Below, piece by piece: positions 35,617 to 45,102 of a stretch of DNA of 64,000 bases (the first letter of the stretch is position 1; each line of letters opens with the position of its first letter). Under the pieces are notes generated by a model. That model saw only the letters and a program-made list of their open reading frames with translations, did no database searches and was not told where the DNA came from. A program made the position numbers and the translations under genes. Source of the stretch: CAYWKU01 sp964459325 (GTDB taxonomy: Bacteria; RBG-13-61-14; CAYWKU01); assembly GCA_964459325.1 (NCBI GenBank), contig CAYWKU010000006.1, forward strand, positions 62,001 to 126,000. The letters are read 5' to 3'.

Positions 35617-36543
35617 ATGGCTTCATCCAATAATAAAGAGTTGCCGCCTCCGCCCCCGGGAAAAACCGGCTGGCCCTGGACAGACAAGCCGTCATCGCTT
35701 CCGGACAAGATGCCCGACGGCTCGCCGTGGCCGAAGATAAGCATAGTCACACCAAGCTATAATCAGGGTGAGTATATAGAGAGTACCATCCGCTCCGTCC
35801 TGATGCAGGGATACCCTAACCTGGAATATTTCATCTTCGACGGCGCCAGCGAAGATGATACGGTAAATGTCATAAAAAAATATGAACCGTGGATAACTTT
35901 CTGGGTCTCCGAACCCGACAGGGGCCAGACTCACGCCATAAGCAAGGGCTTCGAGCGCGCCGGCGGTGAAATTTTTCACTGGCTCAACTCGGACGACATG
36001 CTCACCCCCCGCGCCCTCGAAAAAGCGGCGCTGGCAAGAAGTCGAGAAGCCGACGCCGTGGCGTGGGTGGGAAGCTGCGAAAGAATAACTCCGGATGGAA
36101 AAGTGCTCAGCACCGTCGCTCCGACAGCCATCTCGGAAGAAGAAATCGCTCATTGGAACACAAATTACTTCTATCAACCCGCCTGCTTTATTGATATGAA
36201 AGCAATGCGTAAAACGGGAGGCCTGAAGGAATCGTTGTACATGGCCTTCGACCTGGACTTGTGGCTCAAGCTGGCGAAAATCGGGCGGTTCGCAAAAATC
36301 GACGACGTGCTGGCAAGGGCCATCGTTCACCCGGAAGCGAAAACTCAATCCCACCTGCCGTACAACGCCGCAGAAATATTGATGGTCCTGTTCGAAAACG
36401 GGCACCGAGAGGCGGCCATGAAATCCATTCAAACTCACGTGGAGACAGAGCTGAAACTTCGCAGAAAACTGGGGCGTATTACTTCCCTGCCGGGATACCG
36501 TATTATTCGACCGTTTTTGAAAATGCTGGGACTGGCGGGTTGA
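35617..36543 (+). CDS. Glycosyltransferase family 2, tandem paralogue
   Basis: 308 residues. N-terminal Pro-rich leader (about 1-40, PPPPPGKTGWPWTDKP) then the GT2 core: VTPSYNQGEYIESTIRSVLM, FDGASEDDT, LNSDDMLTP and a C-terminal acceptor region with AFDLDLWLKLAKIG. Very similar in order and motifs to the preceding gene. Ends 16 bp before the convergent GT9 gene. Confidence 0.93.
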   Translation: MASSNNKELPPPPPGKTGWPWTDKPSSLPDKMPDGSPWPKISIVTPSYNQGEYIESTIRSVLMQGYPNLEYFIFDGASEDDTVNVIKKYEPWITFWVSEPDRGQTHAISKGFERAGGEIFHWLNSDDMLTPRALEKAALARSREADAVAWVGSCERITPDGKVLSTVAPTAISEEEIAHWNTNYFYQPACFIDMKAMRKTGGLKESLYMAFDLDLWLKLAKIGRFAKIDDVLARAIVHPEAKTQSHLPYNAAEILMVLFENGHREAAMKSIQTHVETELKLRRKLGRITSLPGYRIIRPFLKMLGLAG

Positions 36544-36559
36544 AATCGCGCTTCGCCCC

Positions 36560-37786
36560 TTAACCCACGAGACGCTCCACCGCATTGACGACATCGGCGG
36601 GCGTGATACCGGTCAGGCATATTCTGTCCCCACCGCAGGGCGCTTCGGACAACCTGAAGCACGGCGCATGTTTACATTCGCCGTGCAACACTACGTTCTC
36701 CACCCCCCACGGCCTGTTCTTGCCCGCATCGGTAGGGCCGAACAACGCCACCACCGGCACCCCGGTGACACACGATATGTGCATCAGGCCGGAGTCGTTG
36801 GAAATCATCACCTTCAATTTCGATATAAGCGCCGCCACCTGGTCTATAGACCGGTTTTCTATAACAAAAACCCGGTCGCCGCAGGCATTCACTATTTCGT
36901 TAACATCCTCCTTATCGTCAGGGCCGCAGAATACCGCAACCCCCCACCCTTTCCGCGCCAGCACGCTCGCCACCTCCCCGTAACGGTCGGCTGGCCATCT
37001 TTTCCGACTCGCGCGCTCCCCGGGCGTCGAGCCGGGATGTATGCCCGCCCATTTTTCTTTCCCCTTTTCCTCCGGCAAATCGCCCGCAGCTGCGAACGTC
37101 GCCTCGGATATATTCAACCTGGCGTAAGGATGAACTCCCTTAAGTCCGAAAGGCTCGAGCAGCATGATATTTCTTTCCACCTCGTGATACCGGGTCAAGT
37201 CTTCAGCTTCGTGGTGGCGGTACACTCCGGCGCCCCTTCTGCCGCCGACCCTTATCTCCGCCCCCGAGACAAGCGCCCACAAGGAGGCGTAAGGCTCCGG
37301 CTCCAGGAAATTGGAAACGGCGAGTTGCGGCTTAAGCGGCCTTATGACCCTTGCGCAAAACTTCAACTGTTCGCCGATTCTCCCGTGCGTTTTCGGCGTG
37401 AACTTGTAACTTCTCGTTATCAGCCCTTCATCTATCAGCAACCCCGCCGCCCCTTCAGAAGGGCCCACCGCAGTAATTTCCAGTCCGGGCCATCGCCGGC
37501 GCATGGCGCGCAGAGCGGGCGTCCACATGAGCAGGTTGCCCAGACCGGCGTAGGAGCAGAATATTACCGCCCTCTTTATTTGAACATCGGATAAGTCTCG
37601 GCGGCGGGTATTAGAAAAGCGGTACAATCCGTCGGTAAATCGCAAGCCGCCTCTCGCCGCTTGTTTGAGCGCACCGCTTATCACTGCGTAAACCTCTCGA
37701 AAAGCCCTGGACAAGGGGCTTAAAGCCCCTTGTCTTCTCCGATTGTGAAAAATGTTACTGCTCATAATAGAGCGAATGCTGTCCAA
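36560..37786 (-). CDS. Glycosyltransferase family 9 (heptosyltransferase-like), start uncertain
   Basis: Up to 408 residues. GT-B fold with FCSYAGLGNLLMWTPALRAMRRRWP at the start of the core and the donor-site IHPGSTPGERASRKRWP, plus NDSGLMHI and FGPTDAGKNRPWG. Heptosyltransferase relatives build LPS core. The first 35 or so codons include a copy of the dispersed palindrome (37711-37733), which is read as QGALSPLSRA; the earliest start is a TTG without a ribosome site. The real start may be an internal codon after the repeat. Confidence 0.88.
   Translation of the reverse strand: MDSIRSIMSSNIFHNRRRQGALSPLSRAFREVYAVISGALKQAARGGLRFTDGLYRFSNTRRRDLSDVQIKRAVIFCSYAGLGNLLMWTPALRAMRRRWPGLEITAVGPSEGAAGLLIDEGLITRSYKFTPKTHGRIGEQLKFCARVIRPLKPQLAVSNFLEPEPYASLWALVSGAEIRVGGRRGAGVYRHHEAEDLTRYHEVERNIMLLEPFGLKGVHPYARLNISEATFAAAGDLPEEKGKEKWAGIHPGSTPGERASRKRWPADRYGEVASVLARKGWGVAVFCGPDDKEDVNEIVNACGDRVFVIENRSIDQVAALISKLKVMISNDSGLMHISCVTGVPVVALFGPTDAGKNRPWGVENVVLHGECKHAPCFRLSEAPCGGDRICLTGITPADVVNAVERLVG
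37711..37733. repeat. Palindromic repeat, family 1 (CAAGGGGCTTAAGCCCCTTG type)
   Basis: Copy with one extra A at the centre, inside the presumed 5' end of the GT9 gene. Other copies at 44381, 55011, 55086, 57365 and 57391, and a degenerate pair near 50918-50970. Confidence 0.8.
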
Positions 37787-37827
37787 CCAAATATTTTTAT
37801 TGGGCAGGATTGGTGATTTGAATACAA

Positions 37828-38658
37828 TTACAGCTCTACGTTGAACGGCCTCTTGAAGGCCAGCCCGAAAATTATGGACAAGACGACGTACTGGATTAAC
37901 CAGTGAGGCTTCCAGTCGGTTCCCGGTATTGCGGGCGAATCGAAGGGGTAACTTATTTCTATCTTTCCCAGGGCTCCTTCCTCGGGCAGAACGGACTCGC
38001 CGGGGTAGAAAAACGCATCCACCAGGCCCGAGGCGAACCTCCGCGATGAAAGCCTCACCCCCGGCTCTCCCACAACCAGCGTCTTTTTGTAAGTTTTATC
38101 GCCCGCATCAACCTCGAGGATATATCTTCCCTCACGGACGGCTTTCACGCGCCACGCCACTTCGCCCCGCTCCTCTATCCTGACTCCATTGGTCTGCACC
38201 TCAATCCCTTCCGGCGCAAGCAGCTTTTCGTCCATCTTTTCCGCTGTCACAACTTCCTGTCGCACCGATTTTACCACGGTCTCCTCGCCGGGTTTCAGCG
38301 GGCGCATGCCGTAGCGGAAGTTAAGATGAACAAGGATTATTACCACCGGAATTATCATGACCGCCAGCGGTTTCAGGTTGAGCGCCACGTACTTTAAGTT
38401 TGCCCGCAGCACCGATAGCTGGGCACGCAGCATCACCGCCACGTCTTCCCTGTATATCCACGCTTCCAACAGGTGCGCCTTTATGCGGTCCTTAACTTGC
38501 GCCAGCGCGTCCTGATTCGAGGTGTACTTGTACACTATCAGCATGAGCACGCCCGTCACCAGGCTGATGGCCAGCATCCCCCAGAAGGGCGCTATCGCCT
38601 CGAAGGGGATAAAAAATACGTCAAGTACCGCGTGTATGGCGTTCAATATTGCACTCAT
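37828..38658 (-). CDS. Membrane protein, possibly of the YidC/EMC3-like insertase superfamily
   Basis: 276 residues. Membrane segments at about 22-44, 95-112 and near the C-terminus (250-268). Between the first two lies a charged helical hairpin (NQDALAQVKDRIKAHLLEAWIYREDVAVML), as in EMC3/DUF106-like insertases. A hydrophilic periplasmic domain (about 120-245) of beta character follows. Assignment is by topology and helix pattern, so tentative. Located between the GT9 gene and the RHH/phosphodiesterase genes on the same strand, suggesting a role in the surface-glycan locus. Confidence 0.5.
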   Translation of the reverse strand: MSAILNAIHAVLDVFFIPFEAIAPFWGMLAISLVTGVLMLIVYKYTSNQDALAQVKDRIKAHLLEAWIYREDVAVMLRAQLSVLRANLKYVALNLKPLAVMIIPVVIILVHLNFRYGMRPLKPGEETVVKSVRQEVVTAEKMDEKLLAPEGIEVQTNGVRIEERGEVAWRVKAVREGRYILEVDAGDKTYKKTLVVGEPGVRLSSRRFASGLVDAFFYPGESVLPEEGALGKIEISYPFDSPAIPGTDWKPHWLIQYVVLSIIFGLAFKRPFNVEL

Positions 38659-38683
38659 CTAAAACTTTCCCCCCGGATGCCTG

Positions 38684-38869
38684 TTATGAAATGTAGCCCA
38701 ACCCCTGCAGACGTTTCTTTATCTCTTCTTCGTCGTCGGCGCCTTCCAGCTTTGACAACTCCTTCTCGAGAGCGTGAATGACGAACTCCTCCACCGAGCT
38801 GTATCCGGCGATTTCCGCGAACTTCTTCACCCTCGAGTACAAATCCTTGTCCAGCTTTATTTTGGGCAT
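38684..38869 (-). CDS. Small ribbon-helix-helix-like protein with RLxxLGYI tail
   Basis: 61 residues. N-terminal 40 residues fit a ribbon-helix-helix DNA-binding or dimer fold (KIKLDKDLYSRVKKFAEIAG, SSVEEFVIHALEKEL). The C-terminus DDEEEIKKRLQGLGYIS closely matches the C-terminal tail of the APS kinase encoded at 44487-45086. It follows the phosphodiesterase gene at 38883 by 13 bp and shares its operon. Could be a small regulator, or a partner recognised via the tail. Confidence 0.75.
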   Translation of the reverse strand: MPKIKLDKDLYSRVKKFAEIAGYSSVEEFVIHALEKELSKLEGADDEEEIKKRLQGLGYIS

Positions 38870-38882
38870 GGATATTCTCCTT

Positions 38883-40856
38883 TCACCAGACCGGTTTGCC
38901 TATCATGCCCGGCAGCGGCTCGATGCCGTACTCCTTCAATACCGTAACCGTCAAATCGTACAGGGCCGGGTTTTCCAGGGTTATCCTTTTATTCGCTATC
39001 AGCACTCCCGGAACTTCGCGGGGGTCTATGCAATGGTCGCCGCTCCAGGGGTCCCTGTTGTCGGAAAACACGTTCTTCGGAAACCGGCCCAGGGCCGAAT
39101 CGTCGCTGCCGCGATAACCGCGCCCGTAACCCGCGATAATATCCGGGGCCTTGTTCACGTACTCGCCCTCGAAAGCGTCCCTCGCGATATAAGCTTTGCG
39201 CACCGGATGGAGGCCGGTTTTCGGGTCTTTCACCTTCTCCAGCTTAGCGGCTATCTCCCTTATCAATCCGTCCGCTTCCGCCGGGGAAACGATGCCGTTT
39301 TTCTCCCGCCCGGCCATGTTAATGTATACGGCGTTTATCCCGAGGGCGTAAGCGCGGGTGTTTTGCCAGTCCACCCCTTCCAGATACTCCACCGAATCCC
39401 TTATAGCCGTATCTTTGAGCTCGAGGTACCCGTTCTCCAAAAGCCACGTGTTCAGGTGAAACTTCCGGCGGTAGGAGGCGAAACCGTGGTCGCTCATAAC
39501 GATAAGCGTATCCTCCGGCCCCATTCTCTCCATCACCTTCCCGACAACTTCATCCATTTCCATGTAGAGCTTGTATATAAAATCGCCGTACTCATCGGCG
39601 AGCTCTTTTGTGTACAGGGGATGTTTCGGGTCCATGGCCCGCCACCAGGTGTGCTGATTCAAATCCAGAGTGGAGAAATAAAAGAACAGCATTCCTTTAT
39701 CCCAACGCTCGAATTCGTTCCAGAACAGCCGCCTTCTTTCGTCGAGCACCAGCTTGACCTGCTGAGCGTATTCGGCGTCGTTAAGGATGTTATAATCGAG
39801 GGCCTTGGTATCCTGGGCCATTCCCTGGGTATAGAAGTAGCCGACATCCTCGGCCACTTCCCGGGAATAATCTTCCGGGGTTGAGATGGGCATCGCCGGC
39901 TCCAGCGGGTTAATGTTTACCGGCGATACGTAAAGCTTGAAGTCCGGCTTTACCTCCTTAAGATAAAACCGCACGATGCCGGATGTGCTGACGCCGAACA
40001 CCATGTCAAACTCCACTTCGACCCACTCGCTCCAGTCCCCGACGTTCAACACGATTTCGCTGCCCTCGACCTCTATTTTTGCCGCGTTGTGCTCCTTGTC
40101 CACGTAAACGGTGAACGGGCAATACGAATCGGGCGGCGGCTGTTCGTTGAGGAAGATATTCTTGGGGCCGACTATCTCCGCCCGCACCTCGTTGCCTTCC
40201 ACCCACACCGTATATACTTCCCCTCCGGATACGCTGTCCGCGTTCTCCGGCGGATTATCCGTGTAGTAGCTGAAGGTGCCGTAGGTACCCAGGATGTCCG
40301 GCGTTCCCATGCCGGAGATGGATTTCCCGCCGAAAGGCGCGGGGGGAAAGTTGGACGGGATTTTGAACAAGATGGCCGGTATCCCGCGCTCGCCCATTAC
40401 CTGCCAGAAGGCTTTGCCCTTCCTCAACAGCTCGACCTTCCCGGAATCGGTGGGTATCCGGTATTTGAAAATCGATATAAAATCGGAAGGCGACTCGGTA
40501 CGCGACGTGCTCAGGTAAGGTATCATGGTCTCCGGATCGCGATGTATGAAGTCGAATATGGCATGCCCGCCCGGGTTCTTGCCGGTTATAAAATTGGACC
40601 ATGCCACCGGGCTCTGGGCGGGGATACTCGACAACAACGGCTGAAACCCGCCCTGCTGCGCCAGCTTGCCGAAGTTGGGCAGTTTGCCCTCGTTTATCAT
40701 CTTCCGGGCTATACGGTAATCCATACCGTCAATGCCCAGGATAAGCACCTTGTGCTCCGCCCGCGGGTTTTCCTTGGAACAAGCAAACCCGAGCGTTATC
40801 AAAATAAGGACGACCGCCGCCGCGGTCACCCGCACCGTATGCCGATTATACTTCAT
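38883..40856 (-). CDS. Type I phosphodiesterase/nucleotide pyrophosphatase-like lipoprotein (alkaline phosphatase superfamily)
   Basis: About 657 residues from the ATG at 40856 (GAGGCGG upstream; 11-bp overlap with the preceding gene). Lipobox LGFAC (Cys26). Metal-binding Asp43 in LGIDGMD, nucleophile Thr91 in NFITGKNPGG, SDHGFASYRR and the late metal His in SGDHCIDP. The fold hydrolyses or transfers phosphate/phosphodiester groups at the periplasmic face. Closely related to the next two family members, with an inserted beta-rich module (about 190-340). Substrate unknown. Confidence 0.88.
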   Translation of the reverse strand: MKYNRHTVRVTAAAVVLILITLGFACSKENPRAEHKVLILGIDGMDYRIARKMINEGKLPNFGKLAQQGGFQPLLSSIPAQSPVAWSNFITGKNPGGHAIFDFIHRDPETMIPYLSTSRTESPSDFISIFKYRIPTDSGKVELLRKGKAFWQVMGERGIPAILFKIPSNFPPAPFGGKSISGMGTPDILGTYGTFSYYTDNPPENADSVSGGEVYTVWVEGNEVRAEIVGPKNIFLNEQPPPDSYCPFTVYVDKEHNAAKIEVEGSEIVLNVGDWSEWVEVEFDMVFGVSTSGIVRFYLKEVKPDFKLYVSPVNINPLEPAMPISTPEDYSREVAEDVGYFYTQGMAQDTKALDYNILNDAEYAQQVKLVLDERRRLFWNEFERWDKGMLFFYFSTLDLNQHTWWRAMDPKHPLYTKELADEYGDFIYKLYMEMDEVVGKVMERMGPEDTLIVMSDHGFASYRRKFHLNTWLLENGYLELKDTAIRDSVEYLEGVDWQNTRAYALGINAVYINMAGREKNGIVSPAEADGLIREIAAKLEKVKDPKTGLHPVRKAYIARDAFEGEYVNKAPDIIAGYGRGYRGSDDSALGRFPKNVFSDNRDPWSGDHCIDPREVPGVLIANKRITLENPALYDLTVTVLKEYGIEPLPGMIGKPVW

Positions 40857-42987
40857 CTTGTGCCGCCTCCCCTTGATGCTCAAACTCGACCCGGCGAACT
40901 TCGCCGTCCATGTAACCGGGTTTTTTTATGCCGAACAATCCCAGAATTGTGGGCGCCACGTCTATCATCCTCACCTTTTCGGAACCCATCTCGCGGTTGC
41001 AGAAAAAGCTCCCCGGAACCAACGAGGGGTCGATGCAATGGTCGCCGCTCCAGCTCTTGGTGTTGTCCTCGAAAACCACGTCGTTGACGATTCCGGTAAC
41101 GCCGTCCCAGCTTGCGCGGTATCCGTCGGCGTAGCCGATTACCACGTCGGGGGCGTTGTCTATGTAGGGGCCGGAGTATATTTCACGTGCGGTGTAAGCG
41201 TTGACCACCGCTTCCTCTCCGGTTTCGGGGTCTTCGAGTCCTTTCAGCTTATCCGCGATTTCCCGGGCCACGGTGTCGGCGTCTTCCCCCGCAACCGTTC
41301 CCTTCTTCTCGCGACTCTGCTTGTTTATGAATATTCCGGCGAGGCCGAGGGAGTAGGCCTTTGTGCGTTCCCAATCCACGTCCGCGAACCACTCGCCACT
41401 TTCGGTTTCGCCATCCTTGAGGGCCAGGTAACCTTCCCTGTAAAGCAAGGAGTTTAAGTTTATACCCCGGCGGAAGCTGCGGAAACCGTGGTCGCTCATG
41501 ACCATGAGCACATCCTCGGGGCCGAGCTTTTCCATCACCCGTCCCACGGTTTCATCGCATTTGGTGTAAAGCTCGTCGAGGGCGTTTTTGTGCTCTTCGG
41601 TGTCCTTGTCGCGGTTGGCGGGATGTTTATCGTCGGCGTATCGCATGAACATGTGCTGAATCCGGTCGGTGGTATCGAAAACGCAAACCACGCACCCGTA
41701 TCGGGTGTGGTCTATCGCGTCCATCAGCATGGTTTCGCGCTCTCCGTGATGTCGCCAGCACTGCTCCAGAAAAGCGCTTTCGTCCAGCACCCGCTCGTTA
41801 AGCCCCCAGGTGTCTTCCGCCAGTCCGAGGGTGGCGTAGGAGCCGTATCTCTTGGCGAGGTAGCTCGAATAGTAAGCCGGGTAACTTATCGGAAGCGCGG
41901 GAGCATTGGGGTCTATGTGGATGGGCGACACGTATAGCCCGAAGGGCGAATCCGGGCTTTTCAGGCACATGCGCAAAAGCCCATTTACTTTGACCCCCAG
42001 CCCGGCGTTGAACTCCGCCTTTACCCAATCCGAAGCCTCCCCGACTTTCAGCTCCAACCGCTCATCGCCCAAAGTGACGGTGGCCGAGTTGCCGTCGGGG
42101 GTTATCGTCAGCGGCAATTTAACCGCGCCCTGCCCTTCCTTGAGAGTGTTGGGAGGGCCTTCCAGCTCGGCCTCGATTACCGAGCCGTTCTTTTTAACCG
42201 GGGATATTACGCCACCGGCATAAACGGACGCGGCGTCCGGGTCGTCGGTGAAATAGGTGAAAGTGCCCTGGGTTCCCCTCAGGTCGGGCGCGCACATGGC
42301 GCTCAGGCTCAAGCCGTTGAATTTCTCCGGCGGAAAGGTAATGGGCACCCTCAGTATGGTGGAGAAAACCCGGTTTTCGCCGAGTACCGTCCAGAAGGGC
42401 TTGCTTTTGCGTAAAAGCCGCAACTCCGGTTTGCTCAGGGGAATCCTGTACTTGCCCAGCTTCAGCGTCCGGCGGGGGTCGCCGATGTGGGCGCTGGATA
42501 AAAGCGGCAGATACGTTCCCCGGTCTGGGGTGAGAAAGTCGTATATGTTGTGCCGCCCGGGGTTGGAGCCTGTCTGAAAGCTGCTCCACGCCACCGGACT
42601 GAGCGGAGGATTGGTCGTATGCAGCTCGGTAAAAGCACCCTGCTTTCTCAGGGAATCGAGATTGGGAAGCCGCCCTTCATCCATCATCCTGCGGCACCGT
42701 TCCGGGCAGAGACCGTCCAGCCCCACCACTATGACCCGGTCGGGCTTGCCTTCCGCGCCCTGGTATATTTTCCTGCCGGTTATTCTTCTCCACAGGAACC
42801 GTATCGGCCACGTGAGAAACAAGCCGCCGGCAAGAAAAAGAATCAGGAAAAAAACCAGGAACGAGCCTAGAAATGCGAATCCCGCGCCCGGGCCTATATA
42901 AGCCGAGGCGGGAGTGGATGTTAAAACCACGCCCAGCGTCAAAACCAATAAAACCGCTTTACCGACCGGAGAGTGTTTTCTTCTCAT
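40846..42987 (-). CDS. Type I phosphodiesterase-like membrane protein (alkaline phosphatase superfamily)
   Basis: 713 residues. Signal-like N-terminus (1-29) followed by AYIGPGAGFAFLGS and a membrane helix (about 34-57), then the periplasmic catalytic domain: Asp91 (VVGLDGL), nucleophile Thr139 (SSFQTGSNPG), MSDHGFRSFRRG, and WSGDHCIDPSLVPG. Domain order and inserted module match the gene downstream, so the two are tandem paralogues, overlapping by 11 bp. Family activity (phosphodiesterase, pyrophosphatase or phosphotransferase) is established; the substrate here is not. Confidence 0.88.
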   Translation of the reverse strand: MRRKHSPVGKAVLLVLTLGVVLTSTPASAYIGPGAGFAFLGSFLVFFLILFLAGGLFLTWPIRFLWRRITGRKIYQGAEGKPDRVIVVGLDGLCPERCRRMMDEGRLPNLDSLRKQGAFTELHTTNPPLSPVAWSSFQTGSNPGRHNIYDFLTPDRGTYLPLLSSAHIGDPRRTLKLGKYRIPLSKPELRLLRKSKPFWTVLGENRVFSTILRVPITFPPEKFNGLSLSAMCAPDLRGTQGTFTYFTDDPDAASVYAGGVISPVKKNGSVIEAELEGPPNTLKEGQGAVKLPLTITPDGNSATVTLGDERLELKVGEASDWVKAEFNAGLGVKVNGLLRMCLKSPDSPFGLYVSPIHIDPNAPALPISYPAYYSSYLAKRYGSYATLGLAEDTWGLNERVLDESAFLEQCWRHHGERETMLMDAIDHTRYGCVVCVFDTTDRIQHMFMRYADDKHPANRDKDTEEHKNALDELYTKCDETVGRVMEKLGPEDVLMVMSDHGFRSFRRGINLNSLLYREGYLALKDGETESGEWFADVDWERTKAYSLGLAGIFINKQSREKKGTVAGEDADTVAREIADKLKGLEDPETGEEAVVNAYTAREIYSGPYIDNAPDVVIGYADGYRASWDGVTGIVNDVVFEDNTKSWSGDHCIDPSLVPGSFFCNREMGSEKVRMIDVAPTILGLFGIKKPGYMDGEVRRVEFEHQGEAAQDEV

Positions 42988-43002
42988 GCGATGCCTTCCT
43001 TG

Positions 43003-44319
43003 CTACTTAATCGGTTCGGTAACTATATCCGCGAGCATTGTTATATCAAGGTTATCCGAGGGTGAATTCTCCGACCAGAAGAACGCGTCGTCCCACGTGT
43101 GCATTCCCTGGAGGTCGGTTCGCCGGAAAACCTCGTCGCCCGCCGGAGAGCCTTTCAGGTCGAAGCCGTCGACGGGTGTGGCCACCAGGTCGGGGGCATT
43201 TTGTACCTCCGGGCCGGAATAAATCTCATCCGCCTCGCTCACCGACTGGATTACCTTTTCTCCCTCGTACTCCACCTCACCCAGCTTCGATTTCAGCTCG
43301 CCTTTAATTTCCGCCGCTCTCTTTTCATCCACGCAACCGCGCGGGTATTTATTTTTATGATGTATATAGAAGCGTCCGGGATCCATGACGAAAACTTCGC
43401 TGTCGCCGGTAATGTCTTCAATTCCCTTGGGCTCGGGGTTTTCAAATTTCAGATACCCTTCCTTCTTGAGCCACGAATTGAGGTAAACCTCCTGCTTTAT
43501 GCCGCAGAAACCGTGGTCGCTGAGCATAAAAAAGGACTTTCCCGGGCCGGATTCGCCGGTAGTCGAGAGATACTTTTCGTGAATGTGTTTCACAAAAGAA
43601 TCCACGGCGCTGTAGTAGTCGAGTGTTTTCTGATGGTTCGGGTCGCTTTCATCCTCTATAGCGTTCCATATATAATGTTGCAGCCTGTCGGTGCCGGTAA
43701 CAACTGCTTGTAAGTAATCCCAATCCTCCTTCTCCCACAACGTATCGACTGCTCTTTTCCGACCGTCCAGGCTTCGCTCCAGTTCCACAAAAAGCTGCTT
43801 GTGGTTTTTGCGGCATAGCTGGGTGTCTATATCTATCTGATAATCCATCCTTTTTATTTTGCCTATCCAGCTAGGCGGATAAACCGCCTTCACCAGCTCG
43901 ATGGCGACGAAACCCGCCACCAGGACGCCGTTTATTTTACGCGCCGGGTATGTTCCCGGCTGATTTATAACGATGCATCGCTTCTCGGCCTCGCCAAGCT
44001 TGTCCCAGAAAGTGGGGGTTTTAAGGTCGGCGAAGGAGTTGAAGTACATATCGTAACTCCCCGGCTTCAGGTCGGTAAAGCCGTATATGCCGTGGGCGCC
44101 GGGGCCTGCGCCGGTCATGAACGAAGGCCAGCTTACCGCGCTTATCTCGGGCAGAGTAACCTTCATCCGGGTTAATGCGCCGGATTCGGCGAGCGAGCCC
44201 ATGTAGGGCATCACCCCTCGTTCCGCAAGTTTTAGCAGGAGCGAATGGGGAAGCCCGTCGATTCCCACCACCACTGAACAATTTTTCTTACGGCGAAATT
44301 TATCCAGAAAAGAACTCAT
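43003..44319 (-). CDS. Type I phosphodiesterase-like protein, short form
   Basis: About 438 residues from the ATG at 44319 (a TTG six codons earlier is possible). No signal peptide or membrane helix, so perhaps cytosolic, unlike the two genes after it. Asp21 (VVVGIDGL), Thr69 (SFMTGAGPG), LSDHGFCGIK and MHTWDDAFFW are the metal/nucleophile motifs; the late GDHC motif is replaced by HTWDD. It lacks the beta-rich insertion. Ends 16 bp before the next paralogue. Confidence 0.85.
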   Translation of the reverse strand: MSSFLDKFRRKKNCSVVVGIDGLPHSLLLKLAERGVMPYMGSLAESGALTRMKVTLPEISAVSWPSFMTGAGPGAHGIYGFTDLKPGSYDMYFNSFADLKTPTFWDKLGEAEKRCIVINQPGTYPARKINGVLVAGFVAIELVKAVYPPSWIGKIKRMDYQIDIDTQLCRKNHKQLFVELERSLDGRKRAVDTLWEKEDWDYLQAVVTGTDRLQHYIWNAIEDESDPNHQKTLDYYSAVDSFVKHIHEKYLSTTGESGPGKSFFMLSDHGFCGIKQEVYLNSWLKKEGYLKFENPEPKGIEDITGDSEVFVMDPGRFYIHHKNKYPRGCVDEKRAAEIKGELKSKLGEVEYEGEKVIQSVSEADEIYSGPEVQNAPDLVATPVDGFDLKGSPAGDEVFRRTDLQGMHTWDDAFFWSENSPSDNLDITMLADIVTEPIK

Positions 44320-44380
44320 TCTTAAAATTGCCTTCAACTGACCTGGATTTCGCAGTTGATACTAAGAGGCTTACAAGTCG

Positions 44381-44404
44381 GACAAGGGGCTTAAGCCCCT
44401 TGTC
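44381..44404. repeat. Palindromic repeat, family 1
   Basis: Perfect palindrome around CAAGGGGCTTAAGCCCCTTG in the gap between the APS kinase and the phosphodiesterase gene. Confidence 0.8.
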
Positions 44405-44486
44405 TATTAAGCCACACCCCTTTTTAAAAGGGTCATGGCTTCACCCTTAGCTTAATAATTATACCCCAAAATAATTATATTGAAAA

Positions 44487-45086
44487 TCAGATGTAGCCCA
44501 GGTCCTCGAGCCGCTGGCGGATTTTATCCTCTTCCTCGGCCGAGTATTCGGCCTCGTCCAGCCGGGGTACGTAACCCAGTATTTCCAGGGTTTTCACCAC
44601 CTTCTGGGCGCTTTCTTCAATCGACTCCTCAGCCGTCAGGCACTCTATCTCAGCATCTTCGGGCGTTTCATAGGGGTCGTCGATACCGGTAAAGTTCTTT
44701 ATCTCACCTGCAAGCGCCTTTTTGTACAAGCCTTTCGGGTCGCGCTCTTTCAGCACCTCGATGGGGCAGTTGCAGAACACCTCTACGTATCTGCCTATCA
44801 TCTTGCGGTTTTCCGCCCTTACATCGGCGTAGGGGCTGATAAGGGCCGCGATGGCCACCACGTCGTTGCGCGTGAGCAGGTTGCACACAAAACCCACCCT
44901 GCGCACCTGGATGTCGCGGTCTTCCCTGGAAAAAGTCAGGCCCTTGGAGAAGTTTTCCCTGATAACGTCCCCGTCCAGCACCTCGACCTTCATTCCCCTC
45001 TCAAGAAGGTGCCCTTCGAGCTCGTTGGCCAGCGTCGTCTTGCCGGCGCCGCTCAAGCCTGTCAGCCACAAAGTGAAACCTTTCAT
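44487..45086 (-). CDS. cysC: Adenylylsulfate (APS) kinase
   Basis: 199 residues. P-loop GLSGAGKTT (10-18), DGDVIRENFSKGLTFSREDR and the substrate loop FTGIDDPYE are all typical. It phosphorylates APS to PAPS, the donor for sulfotransferases. The last 16 residues (AEEEDKIRQRLEDLGYI) form an extra tail nearly identical to that of the small RHH protein at 38684. No ATP sulfurylase, PAPS reductase or sulfotransferase is visible in the window, but two phosphodiesterase-like genes flank it. Confidence 0.95.
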   Translation of the reverse strand: MKGFTLWLTGLSGAGKTTLANELEGHLLERGMKVEVLDGDVIRENFSKGLTFSREDRDIQVRRVGFVCNLLTRNDVVAIAALISPYADVRAENRKMIGRYVEVFCNCPIEVLKERDPKGLYKKALAGEIKNFTGIDDPYETPEDAEIECLTAEESIEESAQKVVKTLEILGYVPRLDEAEYSAEEEDKIRQRLEDLGYI

Positions 45087-45102
45087 TTGACGTGTTCCCC
45101 CT

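Noticed and set aside
37711..37733. Palindromic repeats considered as a CRISPR array
   Set aside because: The copies are single, kilobases apart and without regularly sized spacers; no cas genes are present.
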